A stretch of 64,000 bases of DNA, from assembly GCA_905182575.1 (NCBI GenBank), contig CAJJCA010000002.1, positions 1 through 64,000 of the forward strand, in the 5' to 3' direction. This DNA is from an uncultured Flavobacteriaceae bacterium (GTDB lineage: Bacteria; Bacteroidota; Bacteroidia; Flavobacteriales; Flavobacteriaceae). Below the pieces are notes generated by a model that made no database searches, was not told where the DNA came from, and was given only the letters and a program-made list of their open reading frames with translations. A program made the translations under genes and the position numbers. Shown here piece after piece: positions 27,313 to 37,359 of the stretch (its first letter is position 1; every line of letters begins with the position of its first letter).

Positions 27313-28299
27313 ATGAATGTGATTTTAAAATTAGTCTTGGCTGTTGTAGTTGGTTTTTCCTTTACCTCATTAGAAGCGCAAAAAAAGACCATTGGTTCTG
27401 TTGAAAGACTTTCTGCGGAAATTGAGCAATATGTTCCTCAAAATGCTATAATTGAAATTCTTGCCGAGGGGTTTGACTGGTCAGAAGGTCCAGTTTGGGT
27501 CGAAGAACTCGGCGCTGTGTTATTTTCGGATGTGCCTAATAACAAGATTTATCAATGGGATGAAAAAAAAGGGCTTCAAGTCTTTAGAAATCCAAGTGGG
27601 TTTACCAATATTGTTCCCAACTCCAAGGAGCAGGGTTCTAATGGCTTAACGCTTGATGCAAACAACAAGTTAATTATCTGCATGCATGGCGATCGAAGAA
27701 TTGCCAGATTAGACGATTGGAATAAAAATGATTTTACAACAATCGTGGGGGAGTTTGAGGGAAAGCTTTTTAACAGTCCTAACGATTTGGTCTATTCTAG
27801 GAATGGTGATTTATATTTTACGGATCCACCTTATGGTTTTAAGAATGGTGACAAAGATTCGCTTAAACAAATTCCTTTTAATGGTGTTTATAAGCTTTCT
27901 CAAGCTGGAGAATTGTCCTTACTCGTTAAGGATTTAAAGCGCCCAAATGGAATCGCTTTGTCAAATGACGAATCAATCCTTTATGTAACAAATTCTCATA
28001 CGGGTAATCCTGGAATTATGGCTTATGACCTGAAAGCCGATGGCGTGAGTAATGGTCGTCTTTTCTTTGATGGAAAAGCTTTGTCTAAAAAGGATAAAGG
28101 AAGTTTTGATGGTTTAAAAATTCATCCTTCTGGAACCATCTTTACAACTGGTCCTGGAGGTGTATTGGTTATTAATGACAGGGGAACACATTTGGGAACC
28201 ATTAGAACTGAAGTTCGTTCCGCAAACTGTGCTTTTGGCCCTGACTTTAAGACCCTTTACATGACTTCTGACAATTATCTTACTCGTATAAAATTATGA
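27313..28299 (+). CDS. SMP-30/gluconolactonase-like secreted beta-propeller
   Basis: This 328-residue protein has signal peptide MNVILKLVLAVVVGFSFTSL ending near LEAQ, then a six-bladed propeller with family motifs: EGFDWSEGPVWVEELGAVLF (metal-binding glutamate), FNSPNDLVYSRNGDLYFTDP, KRPNGIALSNDESILYVTN and GSFDGLKIHPSGTIFTTGPG. These are the calcium/zinc ligands of SMP-30/gluconolactonase enzymes, which open sugar lactones. The stop overlaps the next gene's ATG (TTATGA), so it opens a tightly coupled run ending at rnpA. Confidence 0.88.
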   Translation: MNVILKLVLAVVVGFSFTSLEAQKKTIGSVERLSAEIEQYVPQNAIIEILAEGFDWSEGPVWVEELGAVLFSDVPNNKIYQWDEKKGLQVFRNPSGFTNIVPNSKEQGSNGLTLDANNKLIICMHGDRRIARLDDWNKNDFTTIVGEFEGKLFNSPNDLVYSRNGDLYFTDPPYGFKNGDKDSLKQIPFNGVYKLSQAGELSLLVKDLKRPNGIALSNDESILYVTNSHTGNPGIMAYDLKADGVSNGRLFFDGKALSKKDKGSFDGLKIHPSGTIFTTGPGGVLVINDRGTHLGTIRTEVRSANCAFGPDFKTLYMTSDNYLTRIKL

Positions 28300-29147
28300 T
28301 TTTACACACCATTGAGTGCGGAAATTTTAAACTCGATGGCGGTGCTATGTTTGGTGTTGTACCCAAGCCTATATGGCAAAAAACAAATCCTGCAGATGCA
28401 CAAAACAGAATCGAGATGGCGGCGCGATCTCTACTGATTGAAGATGGAGATAGATTGATCCTGATTGACACAGGGATGGGAGAAAAACAAAGTGAAAAGT
28501 TTTTTGGTTATTACGCTTTGTGGGGAGATTTTACTTTAGAAAGTTCTTTAAAAGCAAAGGGGTTTCACCCCGATGATGTCACCGATGTTTTTTTCACGCA
28601 CTTGCACTTTGATCATTGTGGCGGTGGTATAAAAAAGAAGGAAAATGGAATCCTTGAAACAACTTTTAAAAACGCAACTTACTGGTCACACAAGGGTCAC
28701 TGGGAATGGGCAATGAAACCTAATGTTAGAGAAAAAGCGTCTTTTTTATCCGAAAACATCTTACCGATTAAAGAATCTGGTCAGTTAAAGCTCTTGGAGG
28801 GTGATGACTTTTTAATGAAAGACACGCCGCTTGGGTTTGACATCATAATCATCAATGGACATACCGAAAAACAAATGTTGCCTGTGATAAATTATAAAAA
28901 TGAAACCGTTGTTTTTGCGGCAGACTTAATCCCAACCGTTGGGCATTTGCCCGTTCCGTATGTGATGGGTTATGATACGAGACCACTATTGACCCTAGAA
29001 GAAAAAGAACATTTTCTTAGTCTTGCAGAAGAAAAAAAATATTTGCTTTTTCTGGAACATGACGTTCACAATGAGTTGATCTCCTTGCGTCAGACCGAAA
29101 AAGGAATACGCTTAAATGAACAACACCGTCTAAACTCTTTTTTTTAA
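28296..29147 (+). CDS. Metallo-beta-lactamase-fold hydrolase
   Basis: This 283-residue cytoplasmic protein has the MBL metal motif FFTHLHFDHCGGG (HxHxDH), an aspartate in ILIDTGMGEKQ, a histidine near IIINGHTEKQMLPVI, an aspartate in VVFAADLIPTVGHLPV and a late histidine in LFLEHDVHNEL. These fit the lactonase/hydrolase group of the MBL fold. Adjacency to an SMP-30-like lactonase may point to related ester or lactone substrates, an inference only. It overlaps the previous gene by 4 bp and abuts the subtilase gene with no gap. Confidence 0.86.
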   Translation: MILHTIECGNFKLDGGAMFGVVPKPIWQKTNPADAQNRIEMAARSLLIEDGDRLILIDTGMGEKQSEKFFGYYALWGDFTLESSLKAKGFHPDDVTDVFFTHLHFDHCGGGIKKKENGILETTFKNATYWSHKGHWEWAMKPNVREKASFLSENILPIKESGQLKLLEGDDFLMKDTPLGFDIIIINGHTEKQMLPVINYKNETVVFAADLIPTVGHLPVPYVMGYDTRPLLTLEEKEHFLSLAEEKKYLLFLEHDVHNELISLRQTEKGIRLNEQHRLNSFF

Positions 29148-30761
29148 ATGAAAAGTAAATTACCTCACCTTAAAAAAAGTATTTTTCTTTTGCTTACCCC
29201 TTTCGTTTTGTCCTGTGGAGGATTAAAATTTACAGCAAGTGAATTAAAAATACCCCCTCATTTCGAAGGAAAAAAAGCAGCACTTAATGACGCACAAAAG
29301 AAACATTGGCACCTTTTGGATTTAGCAAAAGACAGTATTCCTGGAATGAGTGTGGAACGTGCTTATAAGGAGTTAATTAAAGACAATAAAGGCGAGAAAG
29401 TCATTGTTGCTGTCATTGATTCTGGTGTGGACATTGATCATCGTGAATTGAATGAATCCATTTGGGTGAATTCGGGAGAGATTCCAAACAATGGCATAGA
29501 TGACGATGATAATGGTTACATAGACGATATTCACGGATGGAACTTCTTGGGAGAAATCACTAAAGAAAACATGGAAGTTGTTCGGTTACAGAAAAAAGAA
29601 ATACCTGAGTCTGATGCCTTCAATAAACTGGAAAAAGCCAGAAAAGAAAGCCTCTTGAAAAAAGAACGTGAGCTTGTTGAAATCAATTATATGGTTAACA
29701 AAGCAAAAGTCTCGGACAGTATTTTAAGCATTGCATTAAACAAAAAAAGCTACTCACTTGAGGAGGCTGAAGAAATATCTCCCAAAACTTTTTCCGTTAT
29801 GGAAGCGATAATATTTAAACGCTTTTTAACAGAGAGAAGTCTAACGTTAAGTAAGCTTGAAAAATATGCTGAGGGCACCATGACTGGAATTGAGGCACAT
29901 TATAACATTGATTTTGACGGTCGTTCTTTGTTGGGAGACAATCCGGAGGACATCGATGATCGTGGTTATGGAGATTCTAACGTGATGGGGCCTGATAAAA
30001 AAGATGCCGATCATGGGACACACGTGGCTGGGATTATTGCCGCTAAAAGGGATGATAATTCGGGCAATAAAGGAATTGCTAAGAATATAGAAATAATGGT
30101 TTTAAGGGCCGTTCCTGATGGGGACGAATACGACAAGGATGTTGCTCTTGCGATTCGTTATGCCGTTGATAACGGTGCTAGGATTATCAATACCAGTTTT
30201 GGAAAAGGACAGTCCCCTCACGTTGAATGGGTTTGGGATGCGCTAAAGCATGCTGAAAAAAAGGATGTGTTGGTAATTAATGCAGCAGGAAATAGTGGAA
30301 AAAATATTGATCCGGGTTATGATAAATCCTTTATAACTGACGAAAAAGAGGGGGTCGAAATTGTTTCTAACTTTATCACCGTTGGAGCCTCCAGCTCCTC
30401 CTACGGGGAAGATCAAATCGCAAGCTTTTCTAATTTTGGAAAGAAAAATGTTGATGTGTTCGCTCCAGGAAATGCTATTTGGTCATCAGTTCCCAATGAC
30501 AGTTTTGACTTTTTTGACGGAACGTCAATGGCAGCGCCAAATGTTAGTGGTGTTGCTGCAATTTTACGCTCTTATTTTCCAAAAATTTCGGCGCCTAAAA
30601 TAAAGCAAATACTAATAAAATCAGGTTTACCGATCTATTCTCAAATACTAAATCCTGAAGAAGGTGGATCAACCTCTCCTAATAAGATTTCTAGGTCTGG
30701 TAAAATGGTAAATTTGTACAATGCGCTAATTTTTGCTTCAAGTAAATTATATAAAAAATGA
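29148..30761 (+). CDS. Subtilisin-like S8 serine peptidase lipoprotein
   Basis: This 537-residue protein has a lipobox near LTPFVLSCGGL, then a peptidase S8 domain interrupted by a helical insertion. Catalytic aspartate is in VAVIDSGVDIDHRE (about residue 91), histidine in ADHGTHVAGIIAAK (about 292) and serine in DGTSMAAPNVSGVAA (about 460). The oxyanion asparagine lies in VINAAGNSGKN. About 150 residues of helical insert lie between the Asp and His motifs. Such lipoproteins act at the cell surface or periplasm on peptides. Its stop overlaps the M1 peptidase start by 4 bp (ATGA), so the two peptidases are co-translated. Confidence 0.92.
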   Translation: MKSKLPHLKKSIFLLLTPFVLSCGGLKFTASELKIPPHFEGKKAALNDAQKKHWHLLDLAKDSIPGMSVERAYKELIKDNKGEKVIVAVIDSGVDIDHRELNESIWVNSGEIPNNGIDDDDNGYIDDIHGWNFLGEITKENMEVVRLQKKEIPESDAFNKLEKARKESLLKKERELVEINYMVNKAKVSDSILSIALNKKSYSLEEAEEISPKTFSVMEAIIFKRFLTERSLTLSKLEKYAEGTMTGIEAHYNIDFDGRSLLGDNPEDIDDRGYGDSNVMGPDKKDADHGTHVAGIIAAKRDDNSGNKGIAKNIEIMVLRAVPDGDEYDKDVALAIRYAVDNGARIINTSFGKGQSPHVEWVWDALKHAEKKDVLVINAAGNSGKNIDPGYDKSFITDEKEGVEIVSNFITVGASSSSYGEDQIASFSNFGKKNVDVFAPGNAIWSSVPNDSFDFFDGTSMAAPNVSGVAAILRSYFPKISAPKIKQILIKSGLPIYSQILNPEEGGSTSPNKISRSGKMVNLYNALIFASSKLYKK

Positions 30762-32588
30762 AAAATCTAACTTCCTTGCTTTGTGGATTATTAGCTTTAT
30801 TCTTCAATGTGTCTTTTGGTCAAACCTATTGGCAGCAAGCCGTTAAATATAAAATGAATGTTGAAATGGATGTTGAAACCTTTCAATATTCTGGAGACCA
30901 AGAGCTCGTTTATACCAATAATTCTCCGGATGTATTGAAACGTGTTTTTTATCACCTCTACTTTAACGCTTTTCAGCCCGGGAGTGAAATGGCCGTTCGG
31001 GTAAAAGACAGGGAAAGATAAAAACACTCGTTTTAAAATTGAAATAGACTCTTTAAAAACCGATGAAGAGGGGTTTTTGTTGGTTTCTAATTTAAAACAG
31101 GATGGAGTTTTATTAAACTCAAGAATGTCTGAAACCATTTTAGAAGTCGATTTGGCAAATCCGCTATTGCCAGGAGAAAGCACGGTTCTAACTTTAAATT
31201 TCAATGGACAAGTTCCCCTTTTGATTAGACGTTCTGGTCGTAATTCCAAAGAAGGAGTTGCGCTTTCTATGGCCCAATGGTACCCAAAAATGGCAGAGTA
31301 TGACTATGATGGCTGGAATGCTGAGCCTTACTTAGGGAGAGAGTTTCATGGGGTTTGGGGTGATTTTGATGTTACGTTAAAGCTTGATAAGAAATACGTC
31401 GTTGCCGCAAGTGGCTACATTCAAAATCCCAAAAAAGTTGGTCATGGGTATTCAGATAAAAAAGGAAGGTCAAAAAAAGGAAAATTGACTTGGCATTTTG
31501 TTGCTCCCAATGTTCATGATTTTACTTGGTCTGCAGATCCTGATTATATTCATGATATTTATGCTGGACCAAACAATGTTGTACTTCATTTTTTTTATAA
31601 AAATAACCCAAAAATTATTGACGGCTGGAAGAGGCTACAGCCTAAAACCGCGGAGCTAATGAGCTTTTATAATCAAGCGGTGGGAGAGTATCCTTATAAC
31701 CAATACACCGTGGCACAAGGGGGTGACGGCGGAATGGAATATGCAATGATGACACTTATCACCGGTGAAAGAACGTTTGGAAGTCTTGTTGGTGTTACTG
31801 CCCACGAATTAGCACACTCTTGGTTTCAGCACATATTGGCTACAAATGAAATGAAACACGAATGGATGGATGAAGGTTTTACCTCGTATATTTCTACGAT
31901 GGCTGTGGATAAAATTTTAGAAAAACAAAAAACTTTTCCCATTGAAAGTTCCTACAGAGGTTATCTCTATTTAGCGCAATCAGGTCTAGAACAACCACAA
32001 CAAACCAACGCCAACCGTTATGAACACAACATAGCTTATGAAATAACGGCTTATAACAAAGGGGCTGTCTTTTTAGGACAGTTGGGTTATATAATAGGTG
32101 CTGATAAATTGACAACTACTTTAAAAGAATACTATAACGATTTTAAATTCAAACATCCAACGCCAAACGATTTTAGGAGAGTTGCGGAACGCGTTTCTGG
32201 TCTCCATTTAAAGTGGTATTTAACTGATTGGACACAGACAACCAATACGATCGATTATGGAATTAAATCCGTTAAAAGCAATGCAGAGGGGAACACTAGC
32301 ATAACGCTAGAGCGAATTGGCTTAATGCCCATGCCACTTGAAATACTCGTTAACCTAAAAGACGGTAAAAAGAAGATCTATTATATTCCAATTTCGTTAA
32401 TGCGCGGTGAAAAAGAAAACCCTTACAATATAAAATGGTCTGTTCTTAAGGACTGGCCTTGGGCTTTCCCTGAGTATGATTTTATTATTGACGAAAACCA
32501 AAAAGAAATTGAATCTATTGTTATAGATCCTACAATGTATATGGCAGACATTAACCGGAATAATAACGAATTTCCAGCTTCCAAGTGA
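30758..32588 (+). CDS. M1-family metallopeptidase (aminopeptidase N-like), one frame change
   Basis: The first 87 residues give a signal peptide (LTSLLCGLLALFFNVSFGQ) and the start of the N-terminal beta domain, ending VRVKDRE. Removing one A near 31016 restores the frame to DKNTRFKIEIDSLK, and the remainder is intact. The exopeptidase-type GGMEYAMMTL and zinc motif VTAHELAHSWFQHILAT followed by KHEWMDEGFTSY (HExxH-18-E) are present. The secreted protein probably trims peptides made by the neighbouring subtilase. The stop overlaps the GTG of rnpA (GTGA). Confidence 0.92.
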
Positions 32589-32953
32589 TTACTAAAAAAC
32601 CCATAAAAAGATTAAAAAATAAGGTTTTAATTGACTTGCTCTTTAATAAAGGAAAAACGGTAAGCTCTGGTGCTTTGGTCGTTCATTATTTAAGAGATCT
32701 GAGGGAAGTCGATAATTTATTTATAGGGGTTGGTGTTTCCAAAAGAAATGTGTTTTTGGCTGTTAACCGCAACGTGATTAAAAGACAATTAAGAGCCGCA
32801 ATAAGAATCAACCAAGTCTATATAGAAAAAAACATGTCCGCCGGTTTGTATATGGTGCTTTTTAAATCAAAGAAAAAGTTAAACTCTTCTGAGATTAATA
32901 GTTATTTGCTAAAAGCTTTTGAAAAAATATCCACTACTCCTCTAAATACATAG
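32585..32953 (+). CDS. rnpA: Ribonuclease P protein component
   Basis: This 122-residue basic protein uses a GTG start at 32585, overlapping the M1 peptidase stop. It has the family fold: FNKGKTVSSGALVVHYL, then IGVGVSKRNVFLAVNRNVIK and RQLRAAIRINQ, the RNR motif that contacts RNase P RNA. It processes the 5' ends of pre-tRNAs with the RNA subunit, whose gene is not seen here. The usual partner rpmH is absent; the gene is instead the end of a peptidase operon. Its 3' end overlaps that of the convergent acetyltransferase by about 20 bp. Confidence 0.9.
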   Translation: MITKKPIKRLKNKVLIDLLFNKGKTVSSGALVVHYLRDLREVDNLFIGVGVSKRNVFLAVNRNVIKRQLRAAIRINQVYIEKNMSAGLYMVLFKSKKKLNSSEINSYLLKAFEKISTTPLNT

Positions 32954-33383
32954 CGCAGTGTGGTATGCCGTCCTCTAGATAGGCTTCGCCTTTAAACTCA
33001 AAACCGAGTTGATTATAAAAGGCTTTTAAATGCGTTTGGGCAGAAATTTTAATGGGTGTTTTTGGGAATTTTTTTCTACAAAAATCAATCGCTTTAGCAA
33101 GTATTTCATTCCCCAATTTTTTATTTCTATGTGTTTGTTTAACAACCACTCTCTCAATTGATATGTGATTTGGATAGAGAACGCCTACTTCCATCACCCT
33201 TAGGTAGGCGATCAGATCGCTGCCATCCTGTCCAAAAAAATGCGTGCCTTTTATGTCCTTGTCATCAATATCTTGATAAACACAGTTTTGTTCCACAACA
33301 AAAACTTCTGAACGTAATTTTAGTAAGTCGTAGAGCTCATTTTTATTAAGTTCATCAAAGCTTTTTATCGACCAACTAATCAT
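32934..33383 (-). CDS. GNAT acetyltransferase, ElaA-like
   Basis: This 149-residue protein begins MISWSIKSFDELNKNELYDL and contains KLRSEVFVVEQNCVYQDIDD, the ElaA N-terminal hallmark, and the acetyl-CoA-binding region ERVVVKQTHRNKKLGNEILA (the R-x-x-x-x-G/A turn appears as HRNKKLG). The end, FYNQLGFEFKGEAYLEDGIP followed by HCAMYLE, is typical. The acceptor substrate is unknown. Its ATG abuts rpiB, indicating a shared transcript from right to left. Confidence 0.88.
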   Translation of the reverse strand: MISWSIKSFDELNKNELYDLLKLRSEVFVVEQNCVYQDIDDKDIKGTHFFGQDGSDLIAYLRVMEVGVLYPNHISIERVVVKQTHRNKKLGNEILAKAIDFCRKKFPKTPIKISAQTHLKAFYNQLGFEFKGEAYLEDGIPHCAMYLEE

Positions 33384-33814
33384 TAACTACAAGCAATTTT
33401 ATTGACCCTGTTTTGGTGTCTACCTCCTTCAAAAGGTGTCTCTATAAAAGTGTCTACCATTTCTAGGGCTAGTTCTAAACTAATAAAACGAGCGGGAAGA
33501 CTGAGAATATTTGCATCATTGTGTTGTCGTGTCAATTGAGCGGTTTCCCTATTCCAGCACAAACCTGTTCTTATTTTTTGATGTTTGTTTGCGGTCATTG
33601 CTGCACCATTACCGCTACCACAGATAATAATTCCAAACATTGCTCTATTTTCTTCTACATCTTCAGCTACGGGGATGAATGAAGTCTGGATAATCAACAC
33701 TACCTAAACATTTGTTCCATGATTTTTTAATACATTTCCCTTCTTTTCTAAGTGTTGGATTATTGCCTCTTTAAATTCAACTCCAGCATGATCGTTACCT
33801 ATAGATATATTCAT
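33383..33814 (-). CDS. rpiB: Ribose 5-phosphate isomerase B, two frame changes
   Basis: The ATG at 33812-33814 opens MNISIGNDHAGVEFKEAI, the RpiB N-terminus with the active-site aspartate/histidine. After two indels (near 33708 and 33668) it continues GSVDYPDFIHPVAED, then MFGIIICGSGNGAAMTANKH (catalytic cysteine and glycine loop) and LCWNRETAQLTRQHNDANIL. The last part, FEGGRHQNRVNKIA, is canonical. The enzyme interconverts ribose 5-phosphate and ribulose 5-phosphate. Length of about 143 residues is normal. It precedes the AT-rich gap and is divergent from rnr. Confidence 0.9.
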
Positions 33815-34282
33815 TTTGTTTTTTTATAAAATTAGAAGGTTTAATGTTTATATATACTTTAATTATTTGTTAATAAATATTAAAAGAAAATTTAGTTAAA
33901 TTATTAAATAAACCTAGCTATAAAAAATTAATAATTAAACTAATTTATAAAAGAGTATTAATACTTTTTTTGTGATAAAAATTGCAGAGCTCTATAAACA
34001 TAAATATTAATTTAAAATTAATATTTAATAAACAAATTATAATAATTAACAGTTGTTAATATTAATGTTAAATTATTGATTATTATTAATTTAAACCATT
34101 AAAAAATAAATATAATTAGTTAATAAACTTATTTTTACTAGAATATAATGCTATATATAAAATTATTATTAGCCTTATGAACAGTCTATAATAAGCACTA
34201 TTATTTTTTAAATTTAAATAAAAATATAATTAAATATTTTAAGAGAGTTGATAACTCTAAATCAGCTCAAAAAAAGAAACCA
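33815..34282. other. Extremely AT-rich intergenic region between rpiB and rnr
   Basis: About 470 bp with almost no G or C, many short TTAAT/ATTAAT runs and no open reading frame. No consensus DnaA box (TTATNCACA) is visible by eye; the closest is TTTATCACAAA on the reverse strand near 33975. It separates two divergent genes, so it must at least hold both promoters. The strong helix instability and two nearby parS-like sites make a replication-origin role worth testing. Confidence 0.5.
34244..34258. promoter_or_regulatory. Inverted repeat AGAGTT-GAT-AACTCT upstream of rnr
   Basis: A perfect 6-bp inverted repeat with 3-bp spacer ends 24 bp before the -7 box of rnr, which places it next to the -33 region. 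It could be an operator or a cruciform; no binding protein is evident. Confidence 0.4.
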
Positions 34283-34290
34283 TAACTTTG
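34283..34290 (+). promoter_or_regulatory. -7 box (TAACTTTG) for rnr
   Basis: TAACTTTG fits TAnnTTTG and lies 17 bp before the ATG at 34308, favouring that start over the TTG at 34248. Confidence 0.55.
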
Positions 34291-34307
34291 CAACATATAA
34301 AAATTTA

Positions 34308-36471
34308 ATGTCAAAGAAAAAAAAAGTAAATAAAAATATAGACGGTAAAGTAATTTCAGTTTTTAATAATAATCCTAAAAAAATATATAACCACAAACAA
34401 ATTGCTTCTAAGTTAGAAATAACAGACACTATGGGGCGGAACGCAATTGTTAAGGCTTTATCAAAACTAGCTTCTCAAAAAATAATAAAACAATCATCTC
34501 CTGGAAAATACGGATTGAGTGATGATAATAAAAAATATATCAAAGGTCCTATTGAAATTACCGCTTCAGGAAATGGTTATTTAATTCTTCCCGAAGGAGA
34601 AAATGATGTTTTTATTTCACAAAGGAATATTAACAGGGCTTTTAATGGTGACATCGTTTCAGTTTATGAAATTAATAGAAAGAAAAGCGGTAAAAGTGAA
34701 GGCGAAGTTGTAGAGGTTCTAGAGAGAAAAGAGCAAAATTTCGTAGGAATATTAGAAAGAAGAAAAGACTTTGGATTTGTAAATACTCGGGGCAACCGAA
34801 TGTATACTGACTTTTTCATACAAAATGAAGAACTTAAAGACTTTAAAGATGGTGATAAAGTAATTGTAAAATTTAAAGATTGGCCAAAAAAAGCAACTTC
34901 TCCGTTTGGAATTATTGAAGAATCTTTAGGAAAACCTGGCGACATGCAAACAGAAATGCATGCCATTCTTTATGAATATGGACTTCCTTCTAAATTTCCA
35001 GATGAAGTAGAAGGTGCTGCTAATAAACTTGATTTAAGTATTACAGAAGAAGAAATTAATAAAAGAAGAGATTTTAGAAATATTCTAACTTTCACAATAG
35101 ACCCTATAACAGCAAAGGATTTTGATGACGCTATTTCTTTTAAGAAACTAGAGAATAATAAAACTGAAATTGGAATTCATATTGCAGACGTTTCACATTA
35201 CATCAAGCCAGACACGATTTTAGAAGACGAAGCACTCAGCAGGGCTACTTCTGTATACTTAGTTGACCGAGTGGTTCCAATGTTGCCAGAGATCCTCTCT
35301 AACGGAGCGTGTTCACTTCGACCTAATGAAGAAAAATATACTTTCTCATCTGTTTTTATTGTAAATGAAAGAATGGAGGTTGAAAAAGAATGGTTTGGTA
35401 AAACAATAATAAATTCAGATAAAAGGTTTTCTTATGAAGAAGTTCAATATATTTTAGATTCGGAATCTCCTTTGGTCTCTGAAACCGTTTCGTTAACCGA
35501 AGAAAGCTATACCGTTTCAGATGATATCTTTAATGCCATCACAAACCTAGATAGGTTTGCTAAGATTCTTAGAGAAAAAAGAATGCGTAAAGGTGCACTT
35601 TCATTTGATCGTGTTGAAATTAAATTTAATCTTGATAAAGAAAATAATCCAGAAAGTGTTTTTTTTAAAAGTTCACAAGATGCGCACAAACTCGTGGAGG
35701 AATTTATGCTACTGGCCAATAGAAAAGTTGCGGAATTTATTGGTAAACAAAAACCAATAAAACCATTTGTTTATAGAATTCACGATTTACCTGACGAAGA
35801 TAAATTGATAAATTTAAAAGGAGTGGCTTTAAAGTTTGGTTATGATTTGAATTTAGATTCAAAAGGATTAAATAAATCTTTAAATAAATTATTATCAGAA
35901 AGTTCGGGTCAAAATGAACAGCAACTTATAGACACGTTGGCCATTCGGTGTATGAGCAAGGCAGTATATACTACAAAAAATATTGGTCATTACGGACTTG
36001 GCTTTCGAATATTATACTCATTTTACCTCGCCGATCAGAAGGTATCCCGATGTCATGGTACATCGTTTATTAGAGTCTTATTTGTCAGGAAGCACTACAG
36101 CCAATAAAGAAACGATTGAAGAAGCCTGTCATCACTCCTCTCAAAGAGAAATACTAGCGACAAAGGCTGAGCGTGATTCTGTTAAGTATATGCAGGTTAA
36201 GTTCATGCAAGACAAGATAGATCAAGCTTTTGAAGGCGTAATTTCAGGCGTCACTGACCGTGGTATTTATGTTGAAATAATCGAAAATAAATGTGAAGGT
36301 TTAGTTAGAGTCTCCGAAATAAAAGGAGATTACTATAATTATGATAACGAAAACCATTGCTTGGTTGGAGAAAAACACAAGAAGGTTTACCAATTAGGTG
36401 GAACTGTTAGTGTTGCCGTCAAAAAGGCAGACTTATTAAAAAGACAATTGGATTTTATTTTAGTGGATTAA
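34308..36471 (+). CDS. rnr: Ribonuclease R, one frame change
   Basis: The start MSKKKKVNKNIDGKVISVFN is at ATG 34308. An N-terminal winged-helix region, two cold-shock domains (FVGILERRKDFGFVNTRGNR), the RNB catalytic domain (FTIDPITAKDFDDAISFKKL with the metal-binding aspartates; GIHIADVSHYI) and a final S1 domain (FEGVISGVTDRGIYVEIIEN) are visible. One extra G near 36002 breaks the conserved [20 protein letters not shown] motif; removing it restores [20 protein letters not shown]. RNase R degrades structured RNA 3' to 5'. Length of about 720 residues is normal. Confidence 0.93.
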
Positions 36472-36509
36472 ATTAATAATTAATTAATTTTGATAAAAAA
36501 TAATAGTTT

Positions 36510-37223
36510 ATGTTGATTAGAATTAATACCCTCTCCCTTCTTCTTGTTTTTATGTTAAACACTACTCTCGCTCAGGAAAGAATCGAAAACCTAGAAGCTC
36601 CTGCTGAAAGAGTACTTAATGTCGACGCCTTTTTTAATTTAAAACTCTATTCAGGAATTGAACTTAAATTAATTAAATCAACTGAAAACAAGTTGGTTAT
36701 AATAGGAGAAAATAGAATGGATGTTGTTGTAAAAAACAAAGGAAACACTCTAAAAATCCGCCATTCTTTCCAGCACCTTTTAGATCGTTCTTTCACCTAT
36801 ATTGAATTGCACCACACTGAAAATCTCGACAGAATCCACACTTATCAAGGGAGCAAGCTCGAGACCACTAGTGTGAATAAACAGATCAGTATCACACTCA
36901 AAGTGCAAGAAGGATCTACAGTCAATTTTTCTTTTGACGGAGAAAAGTTAACATCCCGTGTGGCCTCTGGAGGTAAATTATTTCTTAAAGGTAAATCTAC
37001 AAATCACGAACTAACGGTATTCAGCGGCGGTGTTTGTGAGGCAGAAATATTTGAAACACAACAGACAAAAGTAAGCGTTACCGCAGGGGGCCTTTCTTAT
37101 GTTAAAGCGTCTGAGCTTATCGACGCCAAAGTAACAGCAGGGGGTACCATTCGTATACACGGAAGACCCAAAAAGCTAGTCACTCAAAAGAATATAGGCG
37201 GGAAAATAATAGAGATGAATTAA
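36510..37223 (+). CDS. Secreted DUF2807 (GIN-domain) protein
   Basis: This 237-residue protein has signal peptide LSLLLVFMLNTTLAQ and a right-handed beta-solenoid-like GIN domain: VDAFFNLKLYSGIELKLIKS near the start and repeated short glycine-rich turns later (VASGGKLFLKGKSTNHELTV, VTAGGLSYVKASELIDAKVT). Members are periplasmic or surface proteins of unknown role, abundant in Bacteroidota. It lies 38 bp downstream of rnr and ends in a shared terminator with tRNA-Cys. Confidence 0.86.
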   Translation: MLIRINTLSLLLVFMLNTTLAQERIENLEAPAERVLNVDAFFNLKLYSGIELKLIKSTENKLVIIGENRMDVVVKNKGNTLKIRHSFQHLLDRSFTYIELHHTENLDRIHTYQGSKLETTSVNKQISITLKVQEGSTVNFSFDGEKLTSRVASGGKLFLKGKSTNHELTVFSGGVCEAEIFETQQTKVSVTAGGLSYVKASELIDAKVTAGGTIRIHGRPKKLVTQKNIGGKIIEMN

Positions 37224-37224
37224 A

Positions 37225-37248
37225 AAATCCCGCACAAAGACGGGATTT
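37225..37248. terminator. Bidirectional terminator between DUF2807 gene and tRNA-Cys
   Basis: Stem AAATCCCG (37225-37232) pairs with CGGGATTT (37241-37248) across an 8-nt loop, with A/T flanks on both sides. It lies between two convergent transcripts. Confidence 0.8.
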
Positions 37249-37250
37249 AG

Positions 37251-37321
37251 AGGCATCGAGCGGATTCGAACCGCTGTACGAGCTTTTGCAGAGCTCTGCC
37301 TAGCCACTCGGCCACGATGCC
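37251..37321 (-). tRNA. tRNA-Cys (GCA)
   Basis: The reverse strand folds as a 71-nt cloverleaf: acceptor GGCATCG/CGATGCC, anticodon stem GAGCT/AGCTC with loop CTGCAAA (anticodon GCA), T arm AGCGGTTCGAATCCGCT, discriminator T as expected for Cys. CCA is not encoded, unlike tRNA(CAU) at 2919. Confidence 0.96.
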
Positions 37322-37327
37322 ATTCGG

Positions 37328-37335
37328 CAAAAGTA
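37328..37335 (-). promoter_or_regulatory. -7 box (TACTTTTG) for tRNA-Cys
   Basis: Plus-strand CAAAAGTA is TACTTTTG in the reverse direction, 6 bp before the tRNA 5' end, consistent with transcription starting almost at the mature end. Confidence 0.6.
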
Positions 37336-37359
37336 ACAAATTTTGATCTTTAGTAAAGC

